The notes under the pieces are model-generated. The model was not told the origin of the DNA. It worked only from the letters and a program-made list of their open reading frames with translations, and did no database searches. The translations under genes and the position numbers were made by a program. From Lachnospiraceae bacterium AC2012 (GTDB lineage: Bacteria; Bacillota; Clostridia; Lachnospirales; Lachnospiraceae), in the NCBI GenBank assembly GCA_000702525.1, contig JNIN01000001.1:1116001-1180000 (forward strand): a stretch of DNA of 64,000 bases, read 5' to 3'. How positions within the stretch are numbered: the stretch's first letter is position 1; each line of letters starts with the position of its first letter. This document shows, piece by piece, positions 21,060 through 30,585 of this stretch.

Positions 21060-22280
21060 ATGGACGTAAAGACAAGATTTTTAAAATACATCGATATCCA
21101 TACAACTTCAAATGAAGAAACAGCAGACCAGGTACCTAGTGCCGAAAGAGAGTTTGATTTAGCGAAAGTTCTTCGCGATGAAATGATAGAAATGGGACTC
21201 TCCGATGTCACAATGACAGACCATGCCTATGTATATGGTTTACTCCCAGCAACAGATGATCAGAAAGATACGAAATCCGTATGTCTGATTTCTCACCTTG
21301 ATACAGCACCAGATTATAGCGGTGAAAATGTAAAACCTCAGATCATCGAAAACTACAACGGCGAAGACGTAACACTTCCTGGCACAGGAGCAACTCTCTC
21401 TGTAAAGGATTTCCCTGAACTTAAGGATATGAAGGGTCGTACACTGATCACAACCGATGGTACTACACTTCTTGGTGCCGACGACAAGGCCGGTATCGCG
21501 GAAATTATGACTGCTGTATACGAATTAAAGGAAAGCGGCAAGAGCCACGGACCTGTATACATCTGCTTCACACCTGACGAAGAAATCGGTAGCGGTGCTG
21601 CCCTCTTCGATAAGGAACTCTGCCCTGCAGATTTCGCTTTCACTGTCGATGGTGATTACGAAGGAGAAGTTGCCTATGAAAACTTTAATGCTGCTTCTGC
21701 AAAATTCGAAATCAAGGGTGTCAATGTTCACCCAGGCGAAGCAAAGGATATCATGGTCAACGCCGGATTAATCGGTTGCGAAATCGCAATGATGCTTCCA
21801 GCTGACCAGACACCAGCAAACACCGAAGGTCGCGAAGGATTCTTCCACCTGATTGAAATGTCCGGAGAAGTTGCAAAGGCAACTCTGGTTTATATCATCC
21901 GTGATCACGATGCTAAGAAATTCCAGGAGAAGAAGGATTTCTTAACAGAAGTTGCATCTAAGATGAATGAAAAATACGGCGAAGGAACTGTCACATTAAC
22001 AATCACAGATTCCTATGAAAATATGATTTCCGTTATGGAAAACCATATGGATGTCATCGAACTTGCACAGTCTGCGATTCGTTCCGTTGGACTGGAACCA
22101 ATCTCCCGCCCAGTTCGTGGTGGTACAGACGGTGCACAGCTTTCCTTCCGCGGACTTCCATGTCCAAACCTTGGTACAGGCGGATACGGATTCCATGGAC
22201 CATTCGAACATATCACAGTAGAATCTATGGAAACTGTCGTAGAAATCTTAAAGAACATCTGCGAAAATCCACTTCACTAA
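21060..22280 (+). CDS. pepT: Peptidase T (tripeptide aminopeptidase)
   Basis: Cleaves the N-terminal residue of tripeptides in the cytosol. 406 residues, family length. M20 metal and catalytic motifs are visible: SHLDTAPD (about 80), GADDKAGIAEIM (about 140), FTPDEEIGSG (about 173) and VDGDYEGE, with the last ligand in GFHGPFEH. The start has AAAGGA upstream. It is divergent from the Cys-rich operon and is one of the few plus-strand genes here. A strong terminator follows. Confidence 0.96.
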   Translation: MDVKTRFLKYIDIHTTSNEETADQVPSAEREFDLAKVLRDEMIEMGLSDVTMTDHAYVYGLLPATDDQKDTKSVCLISHLDTAPDYSGENVKPQIIENYNGEDVTLPGTGATLSVKDFPELKDMKGRTLITTDGTTLLGADDKAGIAEIMTAVYELKESGKSHGPVYICFTPDEEIGSGAALFDKELCPADFAFTVDGDYEGEVAYENFNAASAKFEIKGVNVHPGEAKDIMVNAGLIGCEIAMMLPADQTPANTEGREGFFHLIEMSGEVAKATLVYIIRDHDAKKFQEKKDFLTEVASKMNEKYGEGTVTLTITDSYENMISVMENHMDVIELAQSAIRSVGLEPISRPVRGGTDGAQLSFRGLPCPNLGTGGYGFHGPFEHITVESMETVVEILKNICENPLH

Positions 22281-22317
22281 GATTTTTGAACGTTACTTGG
22301 TGAAATTTCCATAAAGA

Positions 22318-22375
22318 AACCCCGCAGGTTTCCACTGACGCTCAAGCGTCAGATGAAATCCTGCGGGGTTTTATT
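22318..22375 (+). terminator. Terminator after pepT
   Basis: Outer stem AACCCCGCAGG/CCTGCGGGGTT enclosing a second perfect stem CTGACGCT/AGCGTCAG, then TTATTTTATTT. Confidence 0.9.
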
Positions 22376-22427
22376 TTATTTCCGTCCTTTGTATCCATTC
22401 TACTTATAGCCATGCTCCTTACATCGA

Positions 22428-25031
22428 TCAGGAGAATCCCGGATGAATGCCACCATTCTTTCTGGAATCTACCATCTTTAACATACGGGTCGGATCTTCC
22501 GTCTCGGAATAGAAACCAACGCCGGATAGTACTTCCAAATTCACCGGAATATTGTCAATCTTATGAATACTGCGGAGTCCATCACGAATGCGAGACTGCA
22601 ATTCATCAATCTCCATTCGCTGTCTATACTGATGCAACACGAGGAATTCATTCTCACTCTTATGAATCAAAACACTGCTCTCACCAATGACTTTTCGAAG
22701 CACACCTACCACCTTCTTTAGAAGCTTTAAGAAGAAAGCCTCGCCGTAAGAAAGCCGGTAGATATTCATTTCCTTCAACTCCACATAAACCAGTGCGAAA
22801 TCGAGCCCACGCACCCAGTACTGATCCTCGTATTTCGACAATGTTGCATGAAATGCTGCCTCTGAGGAAAGCTTATCGACTCCGCTTTGTGGGAGGCGAT
22901 CGTCCATATTCTTCCAGTTTTGCTTCTGATCGGTGACATCAACGAAATATCCAATCAGGCCGACAATCTTACCATCCTTAAAGAGTGGACGTTTCGTCGC
23001 TTCAATCTCTCGTACCTCGCCCTGGATGATACACTGTCCCGGCGATCTCTCGATGATCTCGCCATTCGTAATGACGCGTTCCTCATCATTGACAAACTGG
23101 CTTGGATCGATATGCCATCCAACCTCTTCATCCGTCTTACCAAGAATCGCCTCAATTCCATCAAATCCATAATATTCCAGGAACTTCTGATTCGCACCAA
23201 GGAATCTCCGCTGACGGTCCTTCCAGAAGATACCCGCTCCGGTTAGATCTAATACATTTTCGAGAATATGCGAGGTATTGAGATCCGATGCGACATTCTT
23301 ATCCTGTTTCATGATCTTATGGATGTCCTTATATGGCGGCTTGCTGCCATCCTCTTTTACACCAGCTACATTCTCCTCCGCATTTTCATCGAAATAGAAG
23401 CCATCCAAAAGATCATATAATTCCATCGAAGCATCACTAACACAACTGATAAACATATTCTTGCCATTCAATTCCGTTGGTATCAGTGTATAACTCTGCC
23501 AATGATACTCGCCATTTAAATCTATCGTTCGGAAATAATCACGCAGATATCGACCATTTACATCTATAAATCGAGTTTCAAACGTATGCACATCGTAAAA
23601 TTCCTGAAATCTCTTTCGATCGGATGGATAGATATTGTTTCTCGCAAAATCAAGAATCGAGCTCATCGCATCATTTCCATCCGCAATGCCTCGATAGCGC
23701 GAAGAATTCATATAGATATTCTGAATCATATCACCATCCAGACTAATCATATCGATGCGCTCAAACAAATTACACAGGAAATGTAGCGACTTATCCAGAC
23801 TTTCATGATCCTGCGCCACAAAGGACGTATGATTCAATAGCTCGATCGTATAAGCGCTGACATGCTCCTCGGCATTGGTCGCAACATGACGGATTTTCAT
23901 GGAAAACAGCATACCATTATTCAAAAAATCCAAGCGATGGTCCACGCCATCCACTCTTGCCTGCGCTGCAATCTGGAGCGCCTGCTTCTTCTCTCTCCAA
24001 CGCCCGGCATTAAAGAGGTCATCCGCTTCCGTAACACTTCGTATACCCAATGGAAACAGGGCTTTCATATAATTTCGGTTCGCAATCATCGTTCGAACCA
24101 GCCCATCTTTATATTGAATAATCGCAAGTGGCGCACCTGTAATCGCAGAAAGCGAATCATTATCCCCCACGACGCCCTGGTATTCCGTCGCGTAATTGAC
24201 GCCAGAAATCGCATCCATATAATCCCGAAGCGATGTTTTCTCAATTCCAAGGTTCTTCGAAAGGATATTTTCACTCGCTCTCTCATAAGGAAGCGGCTTA
24301 CCGAAATAGTAACCCTGCGCTTTCTCACAACCGATTAATCTCAGGAAATCCAACTGTTCCTCGGTCTCGACGCCCTCGGCAACGGTCTGGATACTCAGGG
24401 ACTTTGACATTTCTATAATCGTCGACATAATCTTCTTCACTTTGGTACTGGAATCAAAATTGCGAAGAAATTCCATATCAATCTTCAAAACATCGAAATC
24501 ATAGTCTTTCATGACATTAAAAGAAGAGTACCCTGACCCAAAATCGTCAAGCCACACTTGATAACCCTTGCCGCGGAACTTCTTAATCGCCGGACCCAGA
24601 ATCTTCTCATCTTTCATCAGCGCAGATTCTGTAATCTCAATATCAAACATATTCCTTGGCAATCTGTATTTATTTACTGCGGATTCCACTTCTTGAAAAA
24701 TATCACAAAGTTCGAAATCAAGACGTGACAAATTCAGAGAGACTGGCTCCATAAACCCCATATAGTCCATACGTCCTCTGTTTTGCTCGCAAACTTTGTT
24801 GATCATAAAGATATCAAGCTTATGAATCAGTTTTTCCTCTTCCAAAACCTTTACAAACTGATCCGGATAAATCATGGTGCCATCTGGCTTGATCCATCTT
24901 GTAAGTGCTTCCCATCCACAAACCTCGCGGGTTAGCACACGAACGATAGGCTGATAATACACCTTGATTTGGTTTTCCTTCATCGCTTGATCAAAATTGT
25001 CTAAGATATATTGCTTCATATCTTCCTTCAT
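22428..25031 (-). CDS. EAL-domain c-di-GMP phosphodiesterase with PAS and degenerate GGDEF region
   Basis: 867 residues. The EAL domain is N-terminal (about 18-260) and looks active: WEALTRW, SLNLSRLDF, IEITES, WLDDFGSGYSS, VLKIDMEF, VAEGVETEEQ and QGYYFGKPL. The middle has PAS-like segments, the clearest at about 570-690 (GAGIFWKDRQRRFLGAN). The last ~140 residues resemble a GGDEF fold in which the signature is SENEF, so cyclase activity is not expected. EAL-first order is unusual. It likely lowers c-di-GMP in response to a PAS signal. The start has AGAGGATTG ahead. Confidence 0.9.
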   Translation of the reverse strand: MKEDMKQYILDNFDQAMKENQIKVYYQPIVRVLTREVCGWEALTRWIKPDGTMIYPDQFVKVLEEEKLIHKLDIFMINKVCEQNRGRMDYMGFMEPVSLNLSRLDFELCDIFQEVESAVNKYRLPRNMFDIEITESALMKDEKILGPAIKKFRGKGYQVWLDDFGSGYSSFNVMKDYDFDVLKIDMEFLRNFDSSTKVKKIMSTIIEMSKSLSIQTVAEGVETEEQLDFLRLIGCEKAQGYYFGKPLPYERASENILSKNLGIEKTSLRDYMDAISGVNYATEYQGVVGDNDSLSAITGAPLAIIQYKDGLVRTMIANRNYMKALFPLGIRSVTEADDLFNAGRWREKKQALQIAAQARVDGVDHRLDFLNNGMLFSMKIRHVATNAEEHVSAYTIELLNHTSFVAQDHESLDKSLHFLCNLFERIDMISLDGDMIQNIYMNSSRYRGIADGNDAMSSILDFARNNIYPSDRKRFQEFYDVHTFETRFIDVNGRYLRDYFRTIDLNGEYHWQSYTLIPTELNGKNMFISCVSDASMELYDLLDGFYFDENAEENVAGVKEDGSKPPYKDIHKIMKQDKNVASDLNTSHILENVLDLTGAGIFWKDRQRRFLGANQKFLEYYGFDGIEAILGKTDEEVGWHIDPSQFVNDEERVITNGEIIERSPGQCIIQGEVREIEATKRPLFKDGKIVGLIGYFVDVTDQKQNWKNMDDRLPQSGVDKLSSEAAFHATLSKYEDQYWVRGLDFALVYVELKEMNIYRLSYGEAFFLKLLKKVVGVLRKVIGESSVLIHKSENEFLVLHQYRQRMEIDELQSRIRDGLRSIHKIDNIPVNLEVLSGVGFYSETEDPTRMLKMVDSRKNGGIHPGFS

Positions 25032-25118
25032 AACTCAATCCTCTTGCATACATTCGTATACATGCTGTCCCTCGTACCGACTCCCCAGACGATACCCTCT
25101 TCATGTCTCGAATATTCG

Positions 25119-25649
25119 TTACTCGGTAAAAACACTCTTGATACTGTCATAATGAAGAAATATCCCTTGTTTCGCAAGGTCCGCAATCTCATCGACCGTA
25201 GCTAGCATATAGCCATCCGTCTCCTCTTCCTGCGGTTTGATATCCTCTTCTTTAAAATCCAGACGAAAATGATAAACATCCACGAAATAATTATCTCCTT
25301 CCTCTGGATTCTCTCTCTTATAACTAAATGCAAAGGCATCCTCCGGATTCTCTACCCTGATGCCCGTTTCCTCAAATACTTCTCTTACAACTGCTTCCTC
25401 TGATGTCTCCCCAGCCTGTACTCCACCACCGGATACTTCCCAATGTCCCGGAGCCCAATGCTTGGTCATCACACGCTTCGTTATCAGATAACGACCGTCC
25501 TTGTGTTGAACGACGCCAAGGACTGTCAGATGAAATTCTCCTTCTTTCATATGAAAGTCATTTCTAAGCATCGTTCTACCTGTTGGACGTTTATTGGAAT
25601 CGTAAATATCCCAATACTCTACTTTTCCGTTCTCTCTAGCCAAATTCAT
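25119..25649 (-). CDS. Nudix hydrolase
   Basis: 176 residues. A complete Nudix box begins GGGVQAGETSEEAV and ends REVFEETGI (about 74-96). The N-terminal WDIYDSNKRPTGRTMLR and HLTVLGVVQHKDGRYLITKR resemble the subgroup related to isopentenyl-diphosphate isomerase and YfcD, whose members hydrolyse nucleotide or other diphosphates. The substrate is not predictable. It follows a GAGATGA site and is transcribed alone. Confidence 0.9.
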   Translation of the reverse strand: MNLARENGKVEYWDIYDSNKRPTGRTMLRNDFHMKEGEFHLTVLGVVQHKDGRYLITKRVMTKHWAPGHWEVSGGGVQAGETSEEAVVREVFEETGIRVENPEDAFAFSYKRENPEEGDNYFVDVYHFRLDFKEEDIKPQEEETDGYMLATVDEIADLAKQGIFLHYDSIKSVFTE

Positions 25650-25839
25650 AAGTCATCTCTTTTCTTTTCCCTTTCACACCGCCTAGAGCGGTAGTGTACA
25701 TTCATTATAGCAAATCTGATTGATTTGTACATATAATTTTCGTTTTTTGATGAAATATTTGTTATTTTGTCAGCATATAGGAAATATTCTAACTATTTGA
25801 GAGCTTCGGAGAAAGGTGGGTGGTGGCTCCCGGAGCCAA

Positions 25840-25934
25840 AATGGTCTCTTGGGGACGGGGTTGATGGACCATATTGCTTGTAAACTGAGCTTGTAATGGT
25901 CTCTCGGGGACAGAGTTGGTGGACCATCTTGCTT
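25840..25934. repeat. Two 40-bp tandem units with inverted ends
   Basis: Units at 25840-25879 and 25895-25934 agree at 35 of 40 positions. Each has the form AATGGTCTCT...GGACCAT, so ATGGTC/GACCAT can pair. They sit in a ~340-bp gap between the Nudix start and repeat family 1 copy B that otherwise shows nothing recognisable. Confidence 0.75.
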
Positions 25935-25987
25935 TACCCGGTGCACAACTTTGATTGCTTTTGCATGATTATCAGCTAATTTTGCAC

Positions 25988-26615
25988 ACTTTACAGAATA
26001 TATCCTTGTTTTTGAATTTCTTCCGTAAACCGATTTTTGTAATTTTCATCAAATTACGGTAGCAATCCTGATTCAGTTATCATATACCGTAATGCTCTTA
26101 TCATTAAAAATAAGTTATATTGTCCTTTACAGAAGAGCGCTACTTTATATCTTCTTTTTCTGTAATTTGATAAACAGATAAAAAGATTGATTACAGAAAA
26201 CTTGCCTTTTCAACTTGATATTCTGTAACCTAAAAAAATCCAGGATTTTTACTACGGTAAAATTCATTTATCGAGCGAAATATTCCGTAAAACGATATAT
26301 TGTTAAAAAATTTTAGCAACACATTTACGGAATATAATTTGAAAACAAGTATATATTCTGTAAATCTAGCAAAGCACCTTATAACAATCAGTAAAGAACC
26401 CATATAATTCAGTTAAATGCGTTAATAAACCCCGCCACCCCCCGGAATAGCAAAATAAAGGAAAGACGTAGTATACTTATTTATTTCGGCTTGGCTACTT
26501 TTAATCATGGAGCGAACGCAGCTGTCAAGGGCGAGCCGCTTGCGGTGCTTTGCACCCTTGACAGCTGCGTTCGCCCATGATTGCTTCTGTAATCAAGCCG
26601 AAATGAATAAATATT
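25988..26615 (+). repeat. Repeat family 1, copy B: array of alternating 8-bp sites plus hairpin
   Basis: Inverted relative to copy A. Twelve sites start at 25991, 26021, 26054, 26085, 26127, 26158, 26191, 26221, 26252, 26283, 26325 and 26356. Steps are 30, 33, 31, 42, 31, 33, 30, 31, 31, 42 and 31 bp, the same as copy A to within 1 bp. The hairpin lies at 26478-26612, separated from the array by about 63 bp more than in copy A. The hairpin contains a further TTCTGTAA (26585-26592). No gene is supported inside it. Confidence 0.9.
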
Positions 26616-26625
26616 GCCATCTTCT

Positions 26626-26658
26626 ACAAAAAAGAAGCCGGTACATAGTACCGACTTC
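26626..26658 (-). terminator. Terminator after sucrose phosphorylase
   Basis: Minus strand GAAGTCGGTAC/GTACCGGCTTC stem, then TTTTTTG. Confidence 0.92.
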
Positions 26659-26671
26659 CTTACAATCACAA

Positions 26672-28351
26672 TTATTCTGTGATGATTTCGTATGTGTAAT
26701 TCTTAAGATCAGCCTTTAATGTAGCCTTAGCTCCATTTCCAGACCATGTCATTGTCATGTTAGATCCTTCTGTTTCTACTTCGAAATCAGAATCGAATCC
26801 GAATGCAGGACATTCCTTTCTGAACTTCAAAAGCTTAAGCTGCTCCTGAACAGATGGCCATGCAAGTCTTTCCTTGATATCTTCAGGAGTAAGATTTGTA
26901 CGGTTGATTTCCTTATGTCCGCCTGCACCAGCACGCTTAACAGCTTCATGGTCATTCTTACCCTGGAATAAATCAAGGTACCAAACCTGAGGCTTACCAG
27001 GCATGAACATCTGGATTGCACGAGCAAGAAGCATCTTCTTGTCGTCTTCGCCAAGTGCACTATAGTAAGTTGCGTTTACCTGATAGTACATGTTCTTAGC
27101 GCCGTGAAGATCCTTAACGAATCCGCCACGTCCAACAACTGTATCAATTAACTGCTGGATACGTTCTTCTGGAAGGATTCCCTTTAAGTCAAGAAGAGGA
27201 ATACCATCGTGACATCCAAGCATGTTTACTGTATCGATGTTGTTTTCCTTCATTTCCTTAGCCCAATCAGCAAGATGCTTACCATCCTGTCCTTCAAGAG
27301 CATCGATCAAAAGTCCTGGAAGGAAGAAGTCATATGTCATATATCCCTTGTCTGCAAGAGTTGCATATGTCTTTTCACCATAAGAAGCATGGATTTCAGG
27401 AAGTAACTGTAAGTTATACTTATCAGCGATAGCCTGAACCTTCTTAAGTGTATCCCATGTAGCAGGTTCGTTCATGAAGTTCTTTTCGCCTGGTGCCTTT
27501 GGTGCATAAGCGAATGCATCCAAACGAACGATCTTAGCGCCGTAATCTGCTAATGTCTTAAGTACTGTATCATAGTATTCCCATACAAGATCAGACTGGA
27601 TGTTAAGATCCATCTGTCCTAAGTACTTTCTAGAAGCTTCTAATCCATCGATGACAACTTCCTTATAATCTTCAAATCCAGCAAAGTCCATTTCGTTTGG
27701 AGTCTTGCCAGCCTTGAGTTCTTCGTTGATCTTCTTAGAAAGAATATCAGCTGTTACATACTGCATGTAAACGCCAGCCTTCTTAGCCATCTTCATAAGA
27801 TCCTGTGCATCTACTTCGTCATACTGAACTGACTGATAGAATGTGTTCCAGTATGGTACGTTCTTTCCATCTGGGAAACGAACCATAAGGATTGGGAGAC
27901 CTGGCTTACGGAAGAACATATCCTTGATCAGTTCCTGATCTGGCTGAATATATCCTTCTTCTGTCATAGTTCCGTGACCTTCCCAGAACTTGTTCCAGTT
28001 GATGAAGAAATCCTTGTACTTACTATCTTCACCGTTCTCAAGGATATCCTGGAACTGTGGAGAAAGTACAGATAAATGATTCAGGATGAAATCAAGCTTT
28101 AAGTTGATTCCAAGAGCCTTAATATCTTCGATTGCCTGCTCAGATGCTAATTCCTTATTGATATCGTAGTTGATTACAGAGAAACCACGATCCAAATCTG
28201 TATTGAATACAGATGGAAGGATATAGAAGGAGTCAAATGCTCCCTTTAAATCATCTGTCTTTAATACATTTACGATATCTTCCAGAGTACCACCGATACT
28301 GTCTGGATATGCATTCAGCATTGGGCCTGCGCTTAATGTTCTCTTTGACAT
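26672..28351 (-). CDS. gtfA: Sucrose phosphorylase, GH13
   Basis: Splits sucrose with phosphate into glucose 1-phosphate and fructose in the cytosol. 559 residues. GH13 motifs: FILNHLS (about 90), IVRLDAFAYA with the nucleophile Asp, LLPEIHASYG with the acid/base Glu, and LGCHDGIPLLD. The start has TAGGAG. It lies 26 bp after a P-loop kinase gene in a unit controlled by the divergent LacI regulator. Glucose 1-phosphate could feed glycogen metabolism together with the nearby glgP. No sucrose transporter gene is adjacent. Confidence 0.95.
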   Translation of the reverse strand: MSKRTLSAGPMLNAYPDSIGGTLEDIVNVLKTDDLKGAFDSFYILPSVFNTDLDRGFSVINYDINKELASEQAIEDIKALGINLKLDFILNHLSVLSPQFQDILENGEDSKYKDFFINWNKFWEGHGTMTEEGYIQPDQELIKDMFFRKPGLPILMVRFPDGKNVPYWNTFYQSVQYDEVDAQDLMKMAKKAGVYMQYVTADILSKKINEELKAGKTPNEMDFAGFEDYKEVVIDGLEASRKYLGQMDLNIQSDLVWEYYDTVLKTLADYGAKIVRLDAFAYAPKAPGEKNFMNEPATWDTLKKVQAIADKYNLQLLPEIHASYGEKTYATLADKGYMTYDFFLPGLLIDALEGQDGKHLADWAKEMKENNIDTVNMLGCHDGIPLLDLKGILPEERIQQLIDTVVGRGGFVKDLHGAKNMYYQVNATYYSALGEDDKKMLLARAIQMFMPGKPQVWYLDLFQGKNDHEAVKRAGAGGHKEINRTNLTPEDIKERLAWPSVQEQLKLLKFRKECPAFGFDSDFEVETEGSNMTMTWSGNGAKATLKADLKNYTYEIITE

Positions 28352-28377
28352 AATTTACTCCTATCTATCAGAAATGA

Positions 28378-29325
28378 TTACACATTCATAAGTTTCTTGA
28401 AGCTATCCCAATCAAGAAGTTCGTTCTGCTTAGAAACGATAACCTTAGCCTTGTGAGCCTGCTTCTTAAGAAGTTCCTGCTCGATTTCAAGTACTGTAGT
28501 TGTGAATCCAGAATCTACAGCGCCGTCTCTATTTCTTGCACGTCTATGAGCAAGTGTTTCTTCTGGTGTAGAGTTAAGAAGTACTGGGAAGTCTACGCCA
28601 TCGAAGTAATCGCTGTTACCATGTGTCCATTCAATGATAAGAACTTCGATTTCAGAGAAGTCAATTTCAGAATACCAGAGTTCTGTTTCTTCTCTACCCA
28701 TTCTCTTAAGGTAAATCTTATCCTTTCCTGCCTTGAACTGGCTAAGAATACCTTCAACTTCTGCGAAGTTTGTTTCGTTAGGTGTTCCAAGGTATCCTTC
28801 AAGACCCTTACGTCCACCCTTTACATAGCTTTCCATCCATGCATTTTCTTCTACATGTTTCTTGTCAGCATCTTCGTTAGCCTTCTGCCATTCTCTAAGC
28901 TGAGCGAAACGTTCTTCTGTATATACGCCGTCCTTCAGCATCTGCTGAAGACCTTCGTAACGATAAATTCTAAGTCTTTCTGCATCGTTATACATAGGAA
29001 TACGTCTAGGATAGTTGTCTCCAGACATTGTGTATGAACCGATACCATTCTGATTGAAGTAGTAAGAAAGAAGGGAAGCTGTTTCAGACTTACCTACACC
29101 AGAACCACCACATACAGCGATTACCATCTTCTTCTTGCCTTCAGCCTTAGCCTGTTCAGCCATCATAGGAACTAATGCCTTGATTACTGTGTTTGCTTTT
29201 GCGATATGATCTTCGCCGATTTCTACCTTATCACCAGGCATATCACCGTGAGGGATCTCACCGTTGATTTCTGGAAGTACAAGGTTATTATTGGAAACTA
29301 AACTTTCTAACTTTTCCTGTAACAT
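28378..29325 (-). CDS. P-loop kinase, possibly acting on fructose or another sugar
   Basis: 315 residues. Walker A motif VCGGSGVGKSETASLL (about 71-86), then SGDNYPRRIPMYNDAERL, typical of the uridine kinase/phosphoribulokinase superfamily, and IEWTHGNSDYFDGVDF as a substrate region. ATG 29325 follows AAGGAG; the longer frame would start in the promoter. Pairing with sucrose phosphorylase under one LacI operator suggests it phosphorylates a sucrose-derived sugar. That is inference from context; the substrate is not shown by sequence. Confidence 0.75.
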   Translation of the reverse strand: MLQEKLESLVSNNNLVLPEINGEIPHGDMPGDKVEIGEDHIAKANTVIKALVPMMAEQAKAEGKKKMVIAVCGGSGVGKSETASLLSYYFNQNGIGSYTMSGDNYPRRIPMYNDAERLRIYRYEGLQQMLKDGVYTEERFAQLREWQKANEDADKKHVEENAWMESYVKGGRKGLEGYLGTPNETNFAEVEGILSQFKAGKDKIYLKRMGREETELWYSEIDFSEIEVLIIEWTHGNSDYFDGVDFPVLLNSTPEETLAHRRARNRDGAVDSGFTTTVLEIEQELLKKQAHKAKVIVSKQNELLDWDSFKKLMNV

Positions 29326-29364
29326 GTTTTCTCTCCTTAGAACTCTTTTTTTTTTGACTAACAT

Positions 29365-29426
29365 AACATAGCAATTTTTTACCAATATGTCAACCGGTTG
29401 ACATATATTTTTTGCCTAATTTACTT
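29365..29426. promoter_or_regulatory. LacI-type operator with divergent promoters
   Basis: A perfect 22-bp palindrome at 29385-29406 has the core TGTCAACCGGTTGACA. Leftward, TTGACA inside it forms a -35 with TATGTT 17 bp on (29365-29370) for the kinase-gtfA unit. Rightward, the other TTGACA (29398-29403) lies before TACTTA for the regulator gene. The regulator binding here would block both promoters. Confidence 0.88.
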
Positions 29427-29502
29427 ATAGCACTTAAAATACAAGTGTAGTAACATATAAGAACGACTTTATTAGAAATACATATAAAGGGGGAGGGAGC
29501 TT

Positions 29503-30480
29503 ATGGCTACCATCAAAGATGTTGCCGCCCTTGCCGGCGTAACACCGACTACCGTTTCCCGATGTATCAACAATCGAGGATATATCAAAGACGAAACAAA
29601 ACAGAAAATTCAGAAAGCTATGGAAGAACTCGGCTATCGCCCGAATGGCGTTGCCCGTGCTCTGAGTAAACAGACAACCGACACGATTGCCGTGATCGTT
29701 CCTCATATTACGCATCCATACTTTGCCACGTTGATTTCCAAGTTAGAGCAATCCGCAAATTCGCATGGATTCAAGATGTTTCTTATGTCCAGCCGCGAGG
29801 ATGATGCGAGAAAAGAGAGCTATCTCAAGATGAGTCTCGATAGCCGTGTCAGCGGCATCATCGTCTGCTCCGAAGAAATCGAAAGTGAAAATCTACAAAA
29901 ATACGGCACACCCGTTGTGGAAATTGAAACGCACGCAAATCCAGACACACCGCATATCATCTGTGATAATAAAGAGGGTGGTCGACTTGCCGCCAAGGCT
30001 CTGATTGACGCCGGTTGCAGAAATCTCTTACATATCGGCGGTATTGAAGACGCCCATGTTCCAGCCGATGACCGTGCACTCGGATTTCGAGAAACATGCG
30101 AGGCCAGCAATGTAAAACACTCCGAAGTATCCTATCCTTCACGTGTTTACAGCTCGCTCGATTATATGAAGTATATCGAAGAGATTTTATCCAAATTCCC
30201 GGATATCGATGGCATCTTCGCATCGTCCGATTTGATTGCCGCCCAGGTTTGTCAGGTTGCAAGACGTATGGGACGTATCATCCCCGGCGACTTAAAGCTC
30301 ATCGGATTCGATGGTGTTTATATCTCGGAAATGGCTACGCCGAGCATCACAACAATTCGCCAGCCACTGTCCGAAATGGCAGAAGCTGCGGTATCCATTA
30401 TTGATGCCATTCAAAATAATCGTCCTTATGAATCCGAGCATATCTTCCCGGTAGAATTAATACGACGAGAAACCTTATAA
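29503..30480 (+). CDS. LacI-family transcriptional regulator of the sucrose locus
   Basis: 325 residues. N-terminal helix-turn-helix ATIKDVAALAGVTPTTVSRC (about 2-21) and hinge GYRPNGVARALSKQ, followed by a sugar-binding core (IAVIVPHITHPYFATLISK, IDGIFASSDLIAAQV, LKLIGFDGVYISEMATPSIT). It is divergent from the kinase-gtfA unit with the operator between. Probably a repressor relieved by sucrose or a derivative. The start has a GGAGGGAG site. Confidence 0.93.
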   Translation: MATIKDVAALAGVTPTTVSRCINNRGYIKDETKQKIQKAMEELGYRPNGVARALSKQTTDTIAVIVPHITHPYFATLISKLEQSANSHGFKMFLMSSREDDARKESYLKMSLDSRVSGIIVCSEEIESENLQKYGTPVVEIETHANPDTPHIICDNKEGGRLAAKALIDAGCRNLLHIGGIEDAHVPADDRALGFRETCEASNVKHSEVSYPSRVYSSLDYMKYIEEILSKFPDIDGIFASSDLIAAQVCQVARRMGRIIPGDLKLIGFDGVYISEMATPSITTIRQPLSEMAEAAVSIIDAIQNNRPYESEHIFPVELIRRETL

Positions 30481-30522
30481 AAAAGAGATGTGAAACATTT
30501 CTACTGTTTCACATCTCTTTTC
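30481..30522 (+). terminator. Terminator after the LacI gene
   Basis: AAGAGATGTGAAACA/TGTTTCACATCTCTT near-perfect stem, then TTTTCC. The A-run before the stem makes it possibly bidirectional. Confidence 0.85.
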
Positions 30523-30585
30523 CTATTCTATAGCAATCTACTTCTATAGCATTCTCTTTCTATATCCATCTACTTCTATCAACTC

